Assembly (NCBI RefSeq): GCF_954871325.1
Contig: NC_088775.1
Span: 20,065,561-20,129,560 of the forward strand
Source of the DNA: Gordionus sp. m RMFG-2023
Lineage: Eukaryota > Nematomorpha > Gordioida > Chordodea > Parachordodidae
Reading direction: 5' to 3'
DNA length: 64,000 bases
The notes under the pieces were generated by a model, which was not told where the DNA came from, made no database searches, and saw only the letters and a program-made list of their open reading frames with translations. Shown piece by piece: positions 10,800-23,200 of this stretch. Both the position numbers and the translations under genes were made by a program. Positions within the stretch are counted from its first letter, which is position 1. The number at the start of each line of letters is the position of its first letter.

Positions 10800-13140
10800 T
10801 AGAATTTTTGGGATGTGAGCTACTTTTAGGTCCCTTGTTATTAGATTAATTGAGGTATGACGTTGGTGTTGGCCTTGACTATATAGAGTTATGTCCCCAC
10901 TTAAAGCTAACCAAAGTGTTGTAATCTATCAATTATGAGGTTGTACATTATCAAACAAGTTTGCAATGGAAGGGCCTCTTTATTCGTGACCTCCTAGTCT
11001 TTTGTCGGACGAAAAGAGTTGTATTGAATTTCGCCATCAAGTTTCTATAAGGGGTTTAAAATTTTTTTATGGCTAATGTCTAAAGTAAAGGAAAAGGAGT
11101 GTCTACTGGGATACTTACTTTCCAATTATTTATTGCATAATCTTATAAAGAATTAATCATCAATCTGGGGGCATAAAGGATGATTAGTAAATAAGATGGA
11201 GTGGAAAATGTCTATACCACCAGATTTTACAGGGTGCTGTAAAAGAGATTAAAACCAGTTAATTTAATATTTAAAATGTTTTAAAGTGACTTAAAATTTT
11301 AACTGCAATTTATCAGCAAACTATTTTTGGATGATGACTTAAAAATATCAAAAATTTTGGTATATGGATATTTACGAATTCGAAATACACTTTGATGCGC
11401 AGGCAGGTGTTGAATTGCAGACATTTCAAAAAGATCTAAAAATTTTACTATAAGCTTCTGACATTGAGATATTAGCTAATGATAAACTTGATAAAATTAA
11501 TTTATCATATTACACTATTTTAAAACCGACTATATCAGAGAGTTTATTAATTAAGAAGCAAATTCCAGTTTTGGACTTATTAAAAATAAAACTCCAAAAT
11601 TCAAGAGTTGTCGAAATATTTGTTTTTATTCAGAATATTAAATGAAGACCCACCCCGCATAATGTTCCATCATTAAGTACGATATATTTTTGTCTAAATT
11701 AAATTTTTGTACTAAATCATGAATGCCTAAACAAAATAGAAGGGGACCTAACGATAACCATGTTAGATACCCTTTGAAGGGATTTGACATGGATCAAAAG
11801 TGATTGGGATTATAAACCCCTAATAAGATTCGGTAAATTCTGAGTAATTAAGAAAGGTTTCATTAAAAAAATTAAAATTTATGTTTATTAAAATTATTGA
11901 ACTCATTTTTAAAATTATACCCTTAAATTCTCTTTCTACCAATAAACCTGTAAATTCTTTAGTTACACTATTAAGTTTTCAAATGAACAGAGATCATTGA
12001 TAGAAGAATATATTTTTGAATAATAAAAAAATATGATATAATATATATTATTAAAATCTATAACACATATCTTGGAATTAACCGCCTGCTATTTCGCAAA
12101 TTTTCTTATTCTAGTCTTTCAATTTAGTAATCAGGATAAGACAAGACCGTTTTAATTTTTAGAGACTAAATATTCTAATTTTTTTCAATATATTATTACG
12201 ATAAGGACCCCCTACCAACACATGTAGGAAATATGGAACTATATAAAAATGCTAAAGCCGATAAGCAATCAAGTTAAATTATTGACAAAATATATTTTCA
12301 AATACTACCCTTTTTATTTATTTGAGAACACATTATTACTTTATTTTTTTGCGTTGGATATCTTTTGTACAATGTATTGTATGTTTGGACCATAAATTAG
12401 TATCCATGTTTTCACAATATTATTTCCCATAATGTTCCATTTTTACTAGGTCATCAATTTCCCAAAATATATTTCATATCACAAATAATCATAATAGAAT
12501 TATCCTTCATTCTTTTGCAATTTCATTCAATTTAATCTGCATGAACATTTTAATTTGTACCAAAATAACTGATTTTATTATTTTCTTTTGCAAATTCATT
12601 TAATATCATAACCTAATATATATTCAAATTAAGTTTATTATCAACCATAATTTTATCATATTTTGCAAATTCTCCATAATTTATTCCATTGACTTAATTC
12701 TGATTCCCAATTATCTTTATCCATATTAATTTCATGAAATATCCAATATATTTATATTGCTCAAACAAATATCACATTTACAAAATAGTTCATACTTACC
12801 ATGATATTTTCCAATCATTACCCATAATTTATTTCATAAAACATCCAATAGATTCTCATTATAGGTTCTTTGTCTCATCGACTCTAATTTAATCAATTAG
12901 ATTAAATTCATACTTACATTTACATCCTTGACAGCGCCAATATAATATTTGAGATAATATCACATTATAATAGATGCTATGGATATTAGGTAGTTAACTT
13001 TAACCCAATATTATATTAATCATATATATATATAATCATTATAAAATATATCTAAATAACGAATTTATTAATTCATATATTCATGCATATATTTCATAAT
13101 ATCAATAATAACTATATGCGTATACTTTCCACATACCTAC
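10800..13140. other. intronic, AT-rich; no gene assigned
   Basis: No confident gene. The plus strand at about 11357-11640 reads a coding-like segment (FEIHFDAQAGVELQTFQKD, one stop, then further open sequence) that might be a decayed retroelement protease/pol region, but I cannot confirm it. The rest is AT-rich with scattered tttcat/ccaata repetition between 12300 and 12900. Confidence 0.35.
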
Positions 13141-13495
13141 AGAACTAGGATCGACCTTGATTTTAAAAAATAATTTTGGGTGAGTTCGAGCCTATAATTT
13201 AAAAGATTGGGTCCGGGCTTAAAAATATTAAAATAAAATGATAATAAAAATTTCTATGGGATTATGACAAAAATTAGTGATTTTTTAAAAAGTTTATTTA
13301 ACTTTATAGGAGTGCGTTTAATTTATATTTTTCAGTTGAAAATTTCATGCTTTTGCTTGGTCTAAAATAAAAAAAATTTGAGCCGGGATTTGGACAAAAT
13401 AAAAATTTTAGGCCGGGTTTGAGTCAATTTTTTTAAAAATTTTAGGGCTCTATCATGGCCCCCAAATATTCTACTAGTTACGACCCTGTAAGAAT
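13141..13495. mobile_element. degenerate ggcccgg-rich MITE
   Basis: This ~350-bp segment has gagttcgagcc and gggtccgggctt near its left side and gagccgggatt, aggccgggttt and agggctc near its right side, like the interior of the CAGAGACC elements. The termini are eroded and no target duplication was found, so the boundaries are approximate. Confidence 0.4.
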
Positions 13496-13597
13496 TGTTT
13501 TAACATTTTGTTTTTAAATGAAATCAATTATTTAAGATATAATTTATAAATTATATTGAAAATTTTAATAATATTTTCATATTCTTACAATTTATAG

Positions 13598-13890
13598 GCT
13601 GCCCAGGTGAAGATATATCTGAAGAATTTAATAAAATCTTGTGCCTTAACATCCAGAAAAAGGATAAATATGATCTTTTTAGATTTGAAACTCTGGATCC
13701 ATACTTGGAATTTATAAAAATAGTTAAAACTGATTATTTTAATTATGATCATTTGGCTGAAGTTAATAATGATGAACCTGATTTGTTATACAAAGATAAT
13801 TTTTTTTTTAGCATCTATGATGAAACCATTGAATTTATTAATTCTATTTTATTTAATGTTAAAGATAATATTAATTTGAATATAAAATAA
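13598..13890 (+). CDS. probable terminal exon, possibly of the HSPBAP1-like gene
   Basis: After a good acceptor (acaatttatag, ending 13597) an open frame of 97 codons runs to a TAA at 13888-13890. It reads CPGEDISEEFNKILCLNIQK, DLFRFETLDPYLEFIKIV and ends NLNIK. Composition is charged and coding-like. It is on the same strand and downstream of the JmjC exons, so it could be the 3' end of that gene. However, the exon at 8651 ends in phase 0 while this frame needs one preceding base, so at least one more exon would be required between them. I do not recognise the protein. Confidence 0.45.
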
Positions 13891-14094
13891 CGAAGAACTT
13901 TATTTGACAAACATTGCATGTTCGTTTTAATTTAAAATAAATTATACATATTTTTCAATTATTTAATTTTTAATGACTTTAATTGGACTTCATAACGGAT
14001 ATTCTATTTGATTTTAGTTTAACGTTTACAGGTGATTTTTATTTTTTATAATTGGAAAATTAGGAACTATTTATTTTTTACAATAACTAATTCG

Positions 14095-14756
14095 TAGTGT
14101 TGTTAAAGTAGCGCGCTAATTTTTTCAGTAGCTGTAGCTTTCAATTTTTTATAATAAATTCACATAAAATTTATTTGAATATATTTATAATTAATTATAA
14201 TCTATTTATTTTATTTAGAAGTAAACATTTGTATTTAAATTAAGTTTTTTTTAAAAATCGCTAAATGAGGGGAATATCAATTTCCCCAAATGTTGTTCCC
14301 AATTTTGGGAACAATGATAATATTTCCTTTATTTTTAACCATTTTAAAAACTTTATTTAAATGCAAGTGTAGCATCTATTTATATTATTTTCAATTTTAC
14401 TTTTAAAATTTTCTACGAGATATAAGCGAGATTCCCATTTTTAGCGATCGTTATTTTAGCGATCTAGATTGTGTAACCCAAATCATTAATCTTTAAAATA
14501 AAAATTGAATCAAAGCGATATCTTGTTTGAGTTAGATGAGTTCATGTGAAAGTTAATTTTCTAGCGCAGTTCAAACATGGTAAGTTCAAACTGGCCATAA
14601 GATATATACAAGTGTTATATAAATTAAAAATTACAATAAATAATTAACAAAAATCTAGCTTAACTACTATTTTTTTTAAATGGCTAATATCCTGCTATTT
14701 TTTTAAAAGCGGTAGCAATAGAGCGCTACTTTTTAAAGTAGCTTTTAACAACACTG
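14095..14756. mobile_element. non-autonomous hAT, TIR (T/C)AGTGTTGTTAAA
   Basis: This 662-bp element begins TAGTGTTGTTAAAGTAGCGC and ends TTTTAACAACACTG, with gtagcgcgcta-like subterminal repeats at both ends, like hAT copies A and B. The flanks are imperfect 8-bp duplications: ctaattcg at 14087-14094 and ctaattta at 14757-14764. No coding sequence is recognisable. It is probably a deletion derivative of the family at 1-4727. Confidence 0.75.
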
Positions 14757-14764
14757 CTAATTTA

Positions 14765-15472
14765 TTCAAAAAGAAAAACCTTAAATTCGTCTAATTTTAT
14801 TATTAAATAAATATGAGTGTAGGGTTAAAATTAAAGGGTTAGAGATATAAGGTTTAGGATTAAAATAAAGGTTTAAAAAGGTACGAGTTAGGGTTAATTT
14901 ATTTAAAATCAATTCTAGCTATATATAATATGGGCGAATGCATGATGTGTAATATAATAAAAGTTAGAAGTAAAAATTTTAATTGTCTACTACAACGTCT
15001 CTACACTTCACGGCAGGAATTTTTTTTTTTTTAATTTTGAATTTTATACAACAAAAACGAACATAACTTAAGCCACCACCTTTTTTTAAAAATATTAAAG
15101 ATTTTTAAAGGCAAGAAATAGGTATAGACTAATCCAGGGGCGAATTGGTGACACTTCAGTTTCGTCAGTAATTTTTTAATGGCCTCATTATTATAGCTGT
15201 ATTCCCCTCCCTCATACCATTTTATTTTGCGGACTTTTGGTCCCCTTTTACCTGGCCTTCTCTCCCCCTTCTAGTACTTTAACCATAAAAAAGAAACGTG
15301 TTACCGTTACTCGTTACCTTGTCAAAAGGAGGCGTTACTCGCTATTCAAAAAAATTCATTCTTTACTTAAAAAATATTAAATATTATATCTAAATTTTCT
15401 TTTTATTTATTTTTTTCCCCATAGATCTGAATTAATTTTTTATAAAATTTTCAAAAAATATAATAAAATGGA
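14765..15472. other. no gene; repeat debris
   Basis: The sequence is AT-rich, with a short run of ggttta/agggtt phrases around 14820-14900 and a GC-richer stretch (15120-15300) that may be an old MITE end. Nothing coding was recognised. Confidence 0.3.
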
Positions 15473-15506
15473 CCCCCTCTAAGGAAAATTCCTAGCTACG
15501 CCACTG
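15473..15506. mobile_element. right end of a hAT-type MITE (…GCTACGCCACTG)
   Basis: The sequence ccccctctaaggaaaattcc followed by tagctacgccactg is the inverse of the CAGTGGCGTAGCTAGGA terminus seen at 30713. A near-identical end lies at 20222-20255. Only the terminus is preserved on this side. Confidence 0.6.
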
Positions 15507-15942
15507 CGTACAACTTATTTCTTTTTTTTTCTACTTGTTTCTTTTGTTTTCCCATCCTTTATTTTGTTATGAAATTGATATATTATACCTTATTTTTATA
15601 TTGCATTTGAAACTGGTTCTTACCAGTTTCATGAATGATTGTATCGCGATTAAATAACAACTTTTTTTTTCCTTTTTGTTTTAAAAATTATAAAGGTTGA
15701 AAACAAAACACCTTTTTGGATCATTAATTATTTTCGTTCGTTTTGTAAATTGATATTTTTTTGAAATTTTACTTTGTTGAATAAACTTCGAATATTATTT
15801 TAACTACGTTGTCCAAGTGATTCCAGGACTAAATCGATAAAACCCGGCCCCCTGGATCCCGTCATCGATTATCCCGGACCCCCGATCACGGACTGTATTT
15901 TTCCCATTCAGACTAGGGAACCCATCGGTCCAAATATTACAG

Positions 15943-16409
15943 TTACATATATTTTTTGATTGATATTTTTCTTTTTGATCGGTAATTTTTTTATTTTTTG
16001 TGTTATATGTTTTTTTATGAAATTTTTTTAAATATATTTTTTTGATTGATATTTTTTTTAAAATTTATATTTGATATATATTTTGATCGCTAATTTTTTT
16101 AATTTTTGCTTATATGATTTTTATAATAAATTTATATTTGATATATCTTTTGATCGCTAATTTTTTTAATTTTTGCTTATATGATTTTTTTAATAAATTT
16201 TTTTGATTGATGTTTTTTAATATATTTTTTTAATAAATTTTTTTAAATTTATTTTTTTGATTGATATTTTTTAATATATTTTTTTAATAAATTTTTTTAA
16301 ATATATTTTTTTAATTGATATTTTTTAATATATATTTTAAAAATGATTATAATATATTTATATTTTACGTAATTTTATCTATTATATATCTTTTGATAGA
16401 TAATTTTTT
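15943..16409. repeat. AT-rich leader of the foldback-like element, left copy
   Basis: The segment consists of irregular repeats of phrases such as ttttttgattgatatttttt, gatcgctaattttttt and aatatatttttttaataaat. It immediately precedes the satellite array, and the same arrangement occurs at 23863-24411 (forward) and 29812-30276 (reverse). Confidence 0.7.
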
Positions 16410-17955
16410 AGGTAATAGTGATAAATGTCATAATCGTTATTTTTGAACTTTTTTGAGTTTTTTAGCAAATAGATAAAAATATATTTTGTAAATATGTTAA
16501 ATTAATATTTCAGTGAAAGTGTACTATAGAAAAGTGACAATTGTCATAATCGTTATTTTTGAGTTTTTTTAAAGTAAATGGGTAAAAATATGTTTTGTAA
16601 ACATGTTAAATTAATATTTCAGTGAAAATGTACTATAGAAAAGTGACAATTGTCATAATCGTTATTTTTGAACTTTTTTGAGTTTTTTTAAAGTAAATGG
16701 GTAAAAATATGTTTTGTAAACATGTTAAATTAATATTTCAGTGAAAGTGCACTATGGAAAAGTGACATTTGTCATAATCGTTATTTTTGTACTTATTTAA
16801 GTTTTTTTAAAGTAAATGGGTAAAAATATGTTTTGTAAACATGTTAAATTAATATTTCAGTGAAAGCGTACTATGAAAAAGTGACATTTGTCATAATCGT
16901 TATTTTTGAACTTTTTTGAGTTTTTTTAAAGTAAATGGGTAAAAATATGTTTTGTAAACATGTTAAATCAATATTTCAGTGAAAGTGTACTATAGAAAAG
17001 TGACAATTGTCATAATCGTTATTTTTGAACTTTTTTTAAAGTAAATTGGTAAAAATATGTTTTGTAAACATGTTAAATTAAAATTTCAGTGAAAGTGTAT
17101 TATGGAAAAGTGATAATTGTCATAATTGTTATTTTTGAGTTTTTTTAAAGTAAATGGGTAAAAATATGTTTTGTAAACATGTTAAATTAATATTTCAGTG
17201 AAAGTGTACTATAGAAAAGTGACAATTGTCATAATCGTTATTTTTAAACTTTTTTAAGTTTTTTTAAAGTAAATTGGTAAAAATATGTTTTGTAAACATG
17301 TTAAATTAATATTTCAGTGAAAGTGTATTATAGAAAAGTGACAATTGTCATAATCGTTATTTTTGAACTTTTTTAAGTTTTTTTAAAGTAAATTGGTAAA
17401 AATATGTTTTGTAAACATGTTAAATTAATATTTCAGCGAAAGTGTACTATAGAAAAGTGACAATTGTCATAATCGTTATTTTTGAACTTTTTAATATTTT
17501 TTAAAAGTAAATCGGTAAAAATATATATTGTAAAAATGTTAAATTAAAATTTCAGTGAAGATATACCATAGAAAAGTGGCAATTGTCATAATCGTTATTT
17601 TTGAACTTTTTTGAATTTTTTTAAAGTAATATATAATGTAAATATGTTAAATTAAAATTTCAGTGAAGATATACCATAAAAAAGTGACAATTGTCATAAT
17701 CGTTATTTTTGAACTGTTTTGAATTTTTTTAAAGTAAATAGGTAAAAATATATTGTAAAAATGTTAAATTAAAATTTCAGTGAAGATATACCATAGAAAT
17801 ATGACAATTGTCATAATCGTTATTTTTGAACTTTTTTGAATTTTTTAAAAGAAAACTGGTAAATATATATTGTAAACATGTTAAATTAAAATTTTATTGA
17901 AGATACCACAGAAAAGTGACAATTGTCATAATCATTATTTTTGAACTTTTTTGTT
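16410..17955 (+). repeat. ~119-bp satellite array, forward (left copy)
   Basis: About 13 units. Each holds gtaaatgggtaaaaatatg, aaacatgttaaattaatat, ttcagtgaaagtgtactat and tgacaattgtcataatcg in that order. Units vary in length because a ttttttgagtttttttaaa spacer is sometimes shortened. A 12-bp perfect palindrome, TGACAATTGTCA, is one of the best preserved parts. Later units diverge (gaagatatacc variants). Confidence 0.9.
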
Positions 17956-18867
17956 AAAGCAAGGTAAAATAATATAGAATTTACCCCTATCAATTAACTA
18001 AAAGTGCGTATATGATGTTACAAAAATATAAAAAAATAAATAAAAATAATGACCTTATAAAATTTGTGAGAAATATTTTAAAAAAAGATTATAAACCCGA
18101 GGAAAATTTAAAACATAAATTGGCCAAAGGCCTTCAAAGAGAGAGCCTAGCATAATTCAATAAAATATAGTAAAAAAAAAATATCTAAAGGCCTTCATTT
18201 TTCGAAAAAAACTTATATAAACTTAGAATGTTATGTGTATAATCTTAGTAATTGTTTAAAATAAATATAAATATGAGGGCTAACTTTGAAAATGCCAAAT
18301 TTAATTTCGTAATTATATTCATTTTTGAAAAGCTATTTAATACTTTGATAGATTTAAATTTCAATAGTAGCTCTAACTTGTAATTTCAGATCGTTCACTA
18401 AAGTGAATAAATATTCAAAATGTATTTACTCACAGAATTGAAATAAATAAGTCAAAGATATTATAGTTAGTTGATATACAAATAACCGATGCAGGATTCT
18501 ATATTTAAATATATTTCGTAGTTAACATGTAGGAAAAAATAAATTAATCTTACAATTATTTTAATCTTATATTGGCCTACTATTATAAATTATATTAAAA
18601 AAACATTTCCGGATGTTATGAAGATTAAAGTTTAATCATAATAGTGGAATTTATTTTCATTTAAAGTGATAAATGTTTTATTAATAAAATCTTGAATTTA
18701 ATCAAATCAAGGAATGACGATTTGCAGGAAAATATCTCATCATTAATTTTGAATATATAAATAAAAGCGAATTTAGGAATTTTATTGTTGATATTACTGT
18801 TAGTGACTTAAAAATATAAAATATATCTAAACTGAAATTTTAATTTAATATGTTTAAAAAACATATT
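17956..18867. other. unique core of the foldback-like element, left copy
   Basis: This ~0.9-kb AT-rich segment lies between inverted satellite arrays and is repeated in reverse at 27300-28235. No open reading frame of note. It includes a short foldback motif, ttggccaaaggcc, near 18120. Confidence 0.7.
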
Positions 18868-19243
18868 TTTACCCAGTTATAAAAAAAGTTGAAAAATAAC
18901 GATTATGACAATTGTCACTTTTCTATAGTATACTTTCACTGAAATATTATCTTAACATGCATACAAAACATATTTTTACCGATTTACTTTAAAAAAAGTT
19001 CAAAAATAACGAGTATGACAATTGTCACTTTTCTATAATACACTTTCCCTGAAATATAAATTTAACAGGTTTACAAAACATATTTTAACCCATTTACTTT
19101 AAAAAATCTCAAAAAAGTTTAAAAATAACGATTGTCACTTTTCCATAGTACACTTTCACTGAAATATTAATTTCACATGTATACAAAACATATTTTTACC
19201 TATTTACTTTAAAAAAGTTCAAAAATAACGATTATGACAATTG
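18868..19243 (-). repeat. ~119-bp satellite array, reversed (left copy, cut by hAT)
   Basis: About three units run in reverse orientation (cgattatgacaattgtcact, cactttcactgaaatatt, catatttttaccgatttac). The array ends at the hAT copy starting at 19252 and does not resume after it. Confidence 0.85.
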
Positions 19244-19251
19244 CCATTTTC

Positions 19252-20215
19252 TAGTGTCGTGAACGAAGTTCGTTTTTTTTGAAAAAAAGTGATGAACGGC
19301 GTTCCTTTTTTTTGACAAACTTTGAACGTGAACGCGTTCCTTTTCTTTGATGAACGCGTTCAATTTTACGTTCGTTAAATTTTAAAAACACTTTTTATTT
19401 TTATTTATTTGAAAAATTAATATTAATCCACATTTTTTAACAAAAAAGTCTTATATTTTATTTTTTGAAAAATTAATATTTAATCCAATTTTTTAACAAA
19501 AAAGTCTTATATTTTTTAATCAGCTGTTTCTTTTTCCTCTTTCATATTGCAATTAACGTACCATAACGTGATAATGCTAGAGGGATAAGATTAAAGTTTA
19601 TTAATTTGAATATTTTATATTTTAATTTAATAGATTAGCATTTGCATGGATATAAATATTTCATCATCAGATTCTGAAAATCAAAATTCAATATTAGATG
19701 AATTAGAATTACCATGTCCCAAATATCAAAAATATTTCACTGTTTTAAAATCAATTCCGAGATATCCTTTTTTTTGACGAGGAAGAAGAGGGCAGATTGG
19801 AGGATGATAACATAGCTCAATTTTTTGAGACAATGGATAAAACATTAAATGTTTTTAATAAATTCCCCCTTTTCAAAGAATTGTTTATCAAGTATAACCC
19901 CGCAATCCCTTCATCTGCCCCTGTTGAGCGAGTTTTTAGTATAGCTAACGCTGTATTAACTGCCAAGCGATTATTAAAAATTAATAAGAAAATTTTTTTA
20001 TAAATTTATTTTTTTATCGCTCTATTATATTGTATTTATAATTGTATTATCAAAATAAAACTATTTTTTATCATGGCTAATATATTGTGTTGAAAAATAT
20101 AAGGCATTTATTTATATTAAATTTAAAAAAAAATTTATCATAAAATTTTGAACGCATGAACGCGTTCATGAACTTGAACGCGTTCCTTTTTTTGAATTTG
20201 AACGTGAACGTGAAC
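19252..20215 (+). mobile_element. hAT element, truncated inner end (left arm)
   Basis: The element begins TAGTGTCGTGAACGAAG right after ccattttc (19244-19251), the reverse complement of the gaaaatgg target duplication of the intact copy at 25808-26864. Both ends carry repeated gaacgcgttc palindromes. Sequence identity with the intact copy ends at 20215, and the terminal TIR is missing here. Confidence 0.8.
19797..20003 (+). pseudogene. hAT transposase C-terminal fragment (left arm)
   Basis: Sixty-eight codons read MEDDNIAQFFETMDKTLNVF and then FIKYNPAIPSSAPVERVFSI followed by LTAKR. The second stretch is the hAT dimerisation signature (SSAPVERVFS). The catalytic region is absent, so this is the tail of a non-autonomous element. 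The copy at 26090-26296 (minus) differs at only two residues. Confidence 0.8.
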
Positions 20216-20221
20216 TATGGA

Positions 20222-20255
20222 CCCCCTCTAAGAAAAATTCCAAGCTACGCCACTG
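20222..20255. mobile_element. hAT-type MITE end
   Basis: The terminus accccctctaag followed by aagctacgccactg is close to that at 15473-15506. It sits exactly at the breakpoint where the left hAT copy is truncated. Confidence 0.5.
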
Positions 20256-23200
20256 GCAATACCTCTGTAATCTTTAAGGCAGTTTGGGGACTTATTTTTA
20301 GGGAAGTTTAGTATAATTGATGTCATCCATTTTTGTAAGTTAATTTTTAATATACAATACGGAGAAGCTAAGATTAAAATGACTGAAATATATTATCAAC
20401 CTAAACAACTACCCATTTAAAGTAATAAATGAAAAATCTTGTATAACTGTAGTTTGTTCATATTAAATACATTAGAAGAATTAAAAAGAAATTATTTAAT
20501 TTGTAAGTTTATTTTTTATTATACAATACGGAGAAACTAAGATTAGAAAGACTGAAATATATTATTAACAACCTAAACAACTACCTATTTAAAGTAATAA
20601 ATGAGAAATCCTGTATAACTGTAGTTTGAAGGTATATAACATTTCATAAATAGTTTAAGTTTTATAATAAGAGAAACTTCCCAAAATACTGTCGGATTCC
20701 TCCTTCCCAATCCTAATGTTCAAGTCGCCCAAGATTATCCAATTACTGCTCTTTGAAAAAGATCGAATTGACATAGACATATTAGTAGAAAAAGATTTAA
20801 AATTTGAAGGGAAAAATAAAAGTAAAACTTTTACAAAATGCAGATTTGAGAAGATAGAGGCCTTTTATAGTAATGTGGCAAAAGTAATATTATATTATAT
20901 TGCCCTCTATTCAAAGGTATACGTTTGGACCGAGCAGAGTTTGTCTTTTAGGGGATAGAAAATCGAGGAGCTGATAGGATAGCTGTGAAATTGGATCACA
21001 TATAGAGGCACCAATGCAGAGAGTAAAGTACATGGAACTATATAGAAATCATAACAGATTGAAGATCAATAAATTCAGAAGAAAAGACAGGCATTAAAGA
21101 AAAATTTGAGAGGGGCAGACAGGGGTAGAAAAAAATACGAACGGAAGTACATTAAATGCCATTACCTAGCTAAGTAAAAAAAAATTTTGACCCAGATTCA
21201 GGCTGCCTCTTCTAACGTGATTACGAAACCTCTATTCTAATGTATACACTAGAGTACAAGTAAATATTTTGTAGGGGATAAAAGAAATTTGTCGAGGAGC
21301 AAATAGTGTAGCTATACATTCAAGCTTAGAGAAAAATTGGGTCACCTTGTAAAAAGTCATCAATAAAGGGTGTAGTCCTTTGGAAACGTCACATAAGAAC
21401 TAATAAAAGGTCATAGGGAAACGTCATAATAGAACTTAATACCAATTATAATGGATTCTAAGATAAACTAGAAGAAAAAAAAAATTAATAGGGCCAAAAA
21501 CAGGGGAAGAAAATACGAAGGAATTATATTAAGGGAAGTAAAGTAGTAAAAAGAAATTAACCTGTTTCGATGTGTAAGTTTGGATCCGATACAATTGGGT
21601 AAGCAACAAGATAAGGCAAAAATTATTATAACAGTAAAATTAGCGAAATAAAATTTTTGCAGAAAATTATTAAAGTTTTTTTTTAATGATTTTTTAGTTT
21701 GTTTATAATAAAACACAATGAAAATAATTAGAAACATGAGAGATATACATGTTTATAAATCTTAACAATACTAATTTATTTTCCAAAAACAATTAAATCC
21801 TATTTCGTATTATTTAAAATTGTTTACAAATTTACTTATTTATTTTAAAGGAAAAGCTAAACCCATATGGGAAACTAGAAGGAGACAAAAATAAAAAATA
21901 AAGGGGAAAAATAAATAAATAACTATAAATAATAAAGGGAGGGAAAAATCCAAAATGGTGACGAAAAGAATAAAAGTTATGCAAGAAGGGGTAAAACAAA
22001 AATTATTAAAAGATGGAGGGCGTAAAATGTAAAAAGTTTATTTTGAAAGGGAAAAACAAAAACGTGAGAAACTAGAAATAAATAAAATAAAAAGTAAAAA
22101 TAAGTCATAAAAAGGGAGGGAAAAATTTCAAAATGGAGGTGGAAGAATAATAAGTTATCCAAGGGGTAAGAAACAAATTATTAAAAGATGGACGATAAAT
22201 TATAGAAAAGTATTAAAAGATGGACGATAAATTATAGAAAAGTATTAAAGGATAAGGGGGATAAAAAATATTTAATAGTCAATAAGAAAATAACCTAAGT
22301 AAAAGGAGATTTATAAAAATTCAAGATTTTATGAAGGTTGACCAGGGAAGTAAATTTATGTTTAAGGGTTTATTGCCTAAGGAAAGACTAGAAATTAGTC
22401 AGGTGCATGGTAAACTGATCCTAAATTTGTGTTTTATATTGTTGCTATGATTATATGTTAAGATTGAAGGTTTCAAAGTGTTAAGTATAAGGGGATGTAG
22501 ACAAAACTTGTCTCAAAACAATTATAAATAATATAATTCCTAGTATAAAAGTTTAAATCTACTAACATGTTTTATATTATTGCTATGATTATATGTTAAG
22601 GTTAAAGTTTCAAATCGTTTAAGTATAAGGGGATGTAGAGTTTAAAACTACTAACATGTTTTATGTTATTGCTATGATTATTGTTAAGGTTAAAGTTTTA
22701 AATTGTTTAAGTATAAGGGGATGTAGACAAAACTTGTCTCAATGCTATGTAAATAATGTAATTTCTAGTATAAAGTTTAATCTACTGACACAAAAGCTAA
22801 TTATTGTATTAATCTTAAGTGAATTTAATTCCTTCCCATCATAAATATGAGAAATATATACATGAGAGATAAAAATAATATACATAAATGGATAAAGCAT
22901 AGGTATATATATGTAAGAGGTATATACAGGAAAAAATATACATGAAAATAAAGCATAAATCTGAAAATAAATAAAGTATATACAAGAAATAAGTAAATAA
23001 GCATAAATATGAAAATAAATAAAGTATATATAAGAAATAAGTAAATAAACATAAATATGAAAAATGAATAAAGTATATTGAAGAAATAATTATAAGAAAT
23101 AAGTAAATACTAACCTGAGACATAAAGAAAAAAAGTTTGATAACCTGACTCTTGTTCCATCATATTCAAAAGAGTTGGACTGAACATTACATTGTCTCAT

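Larger units (their letters stand above)
15473..20215. repeat. left arm of ~15-kb inverted duplication
   Basis: This ~4.7-kb segment is repeated in reverse complement at 25878-30746. It contains, in order: a hAT-MITE end (15473-15506), a unique flank (15507-15942), an AT-rich leader (15943-16409), a forward satellite array (16410-17955), a unique core, a reversed array (18868-19243) and a hAT copy truncated at 20215. The arms stay alignable throughout with small indels. Homology stops abruptly at both outer edges inside the MITE end, and at the inner edge inside the hAT copy. Confidence 0.85.

Noticed and set aside
20716-20958. 80-codon plus-strand open frame in the spacer of the inverted duplication
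   Set aside because: Somewhat protein-like, but no domain, no homologue recognised and no splice context; kept only as a remark.
21468-23123. Minus-strand hydrophobic open frames (21468-21737, 21977-22162, 22825-23123)
   Set aside because: They are Phe/Tyr/Ile/Leu-rich translations of low-complexity AT tandem repeats, not real membrane proteins.
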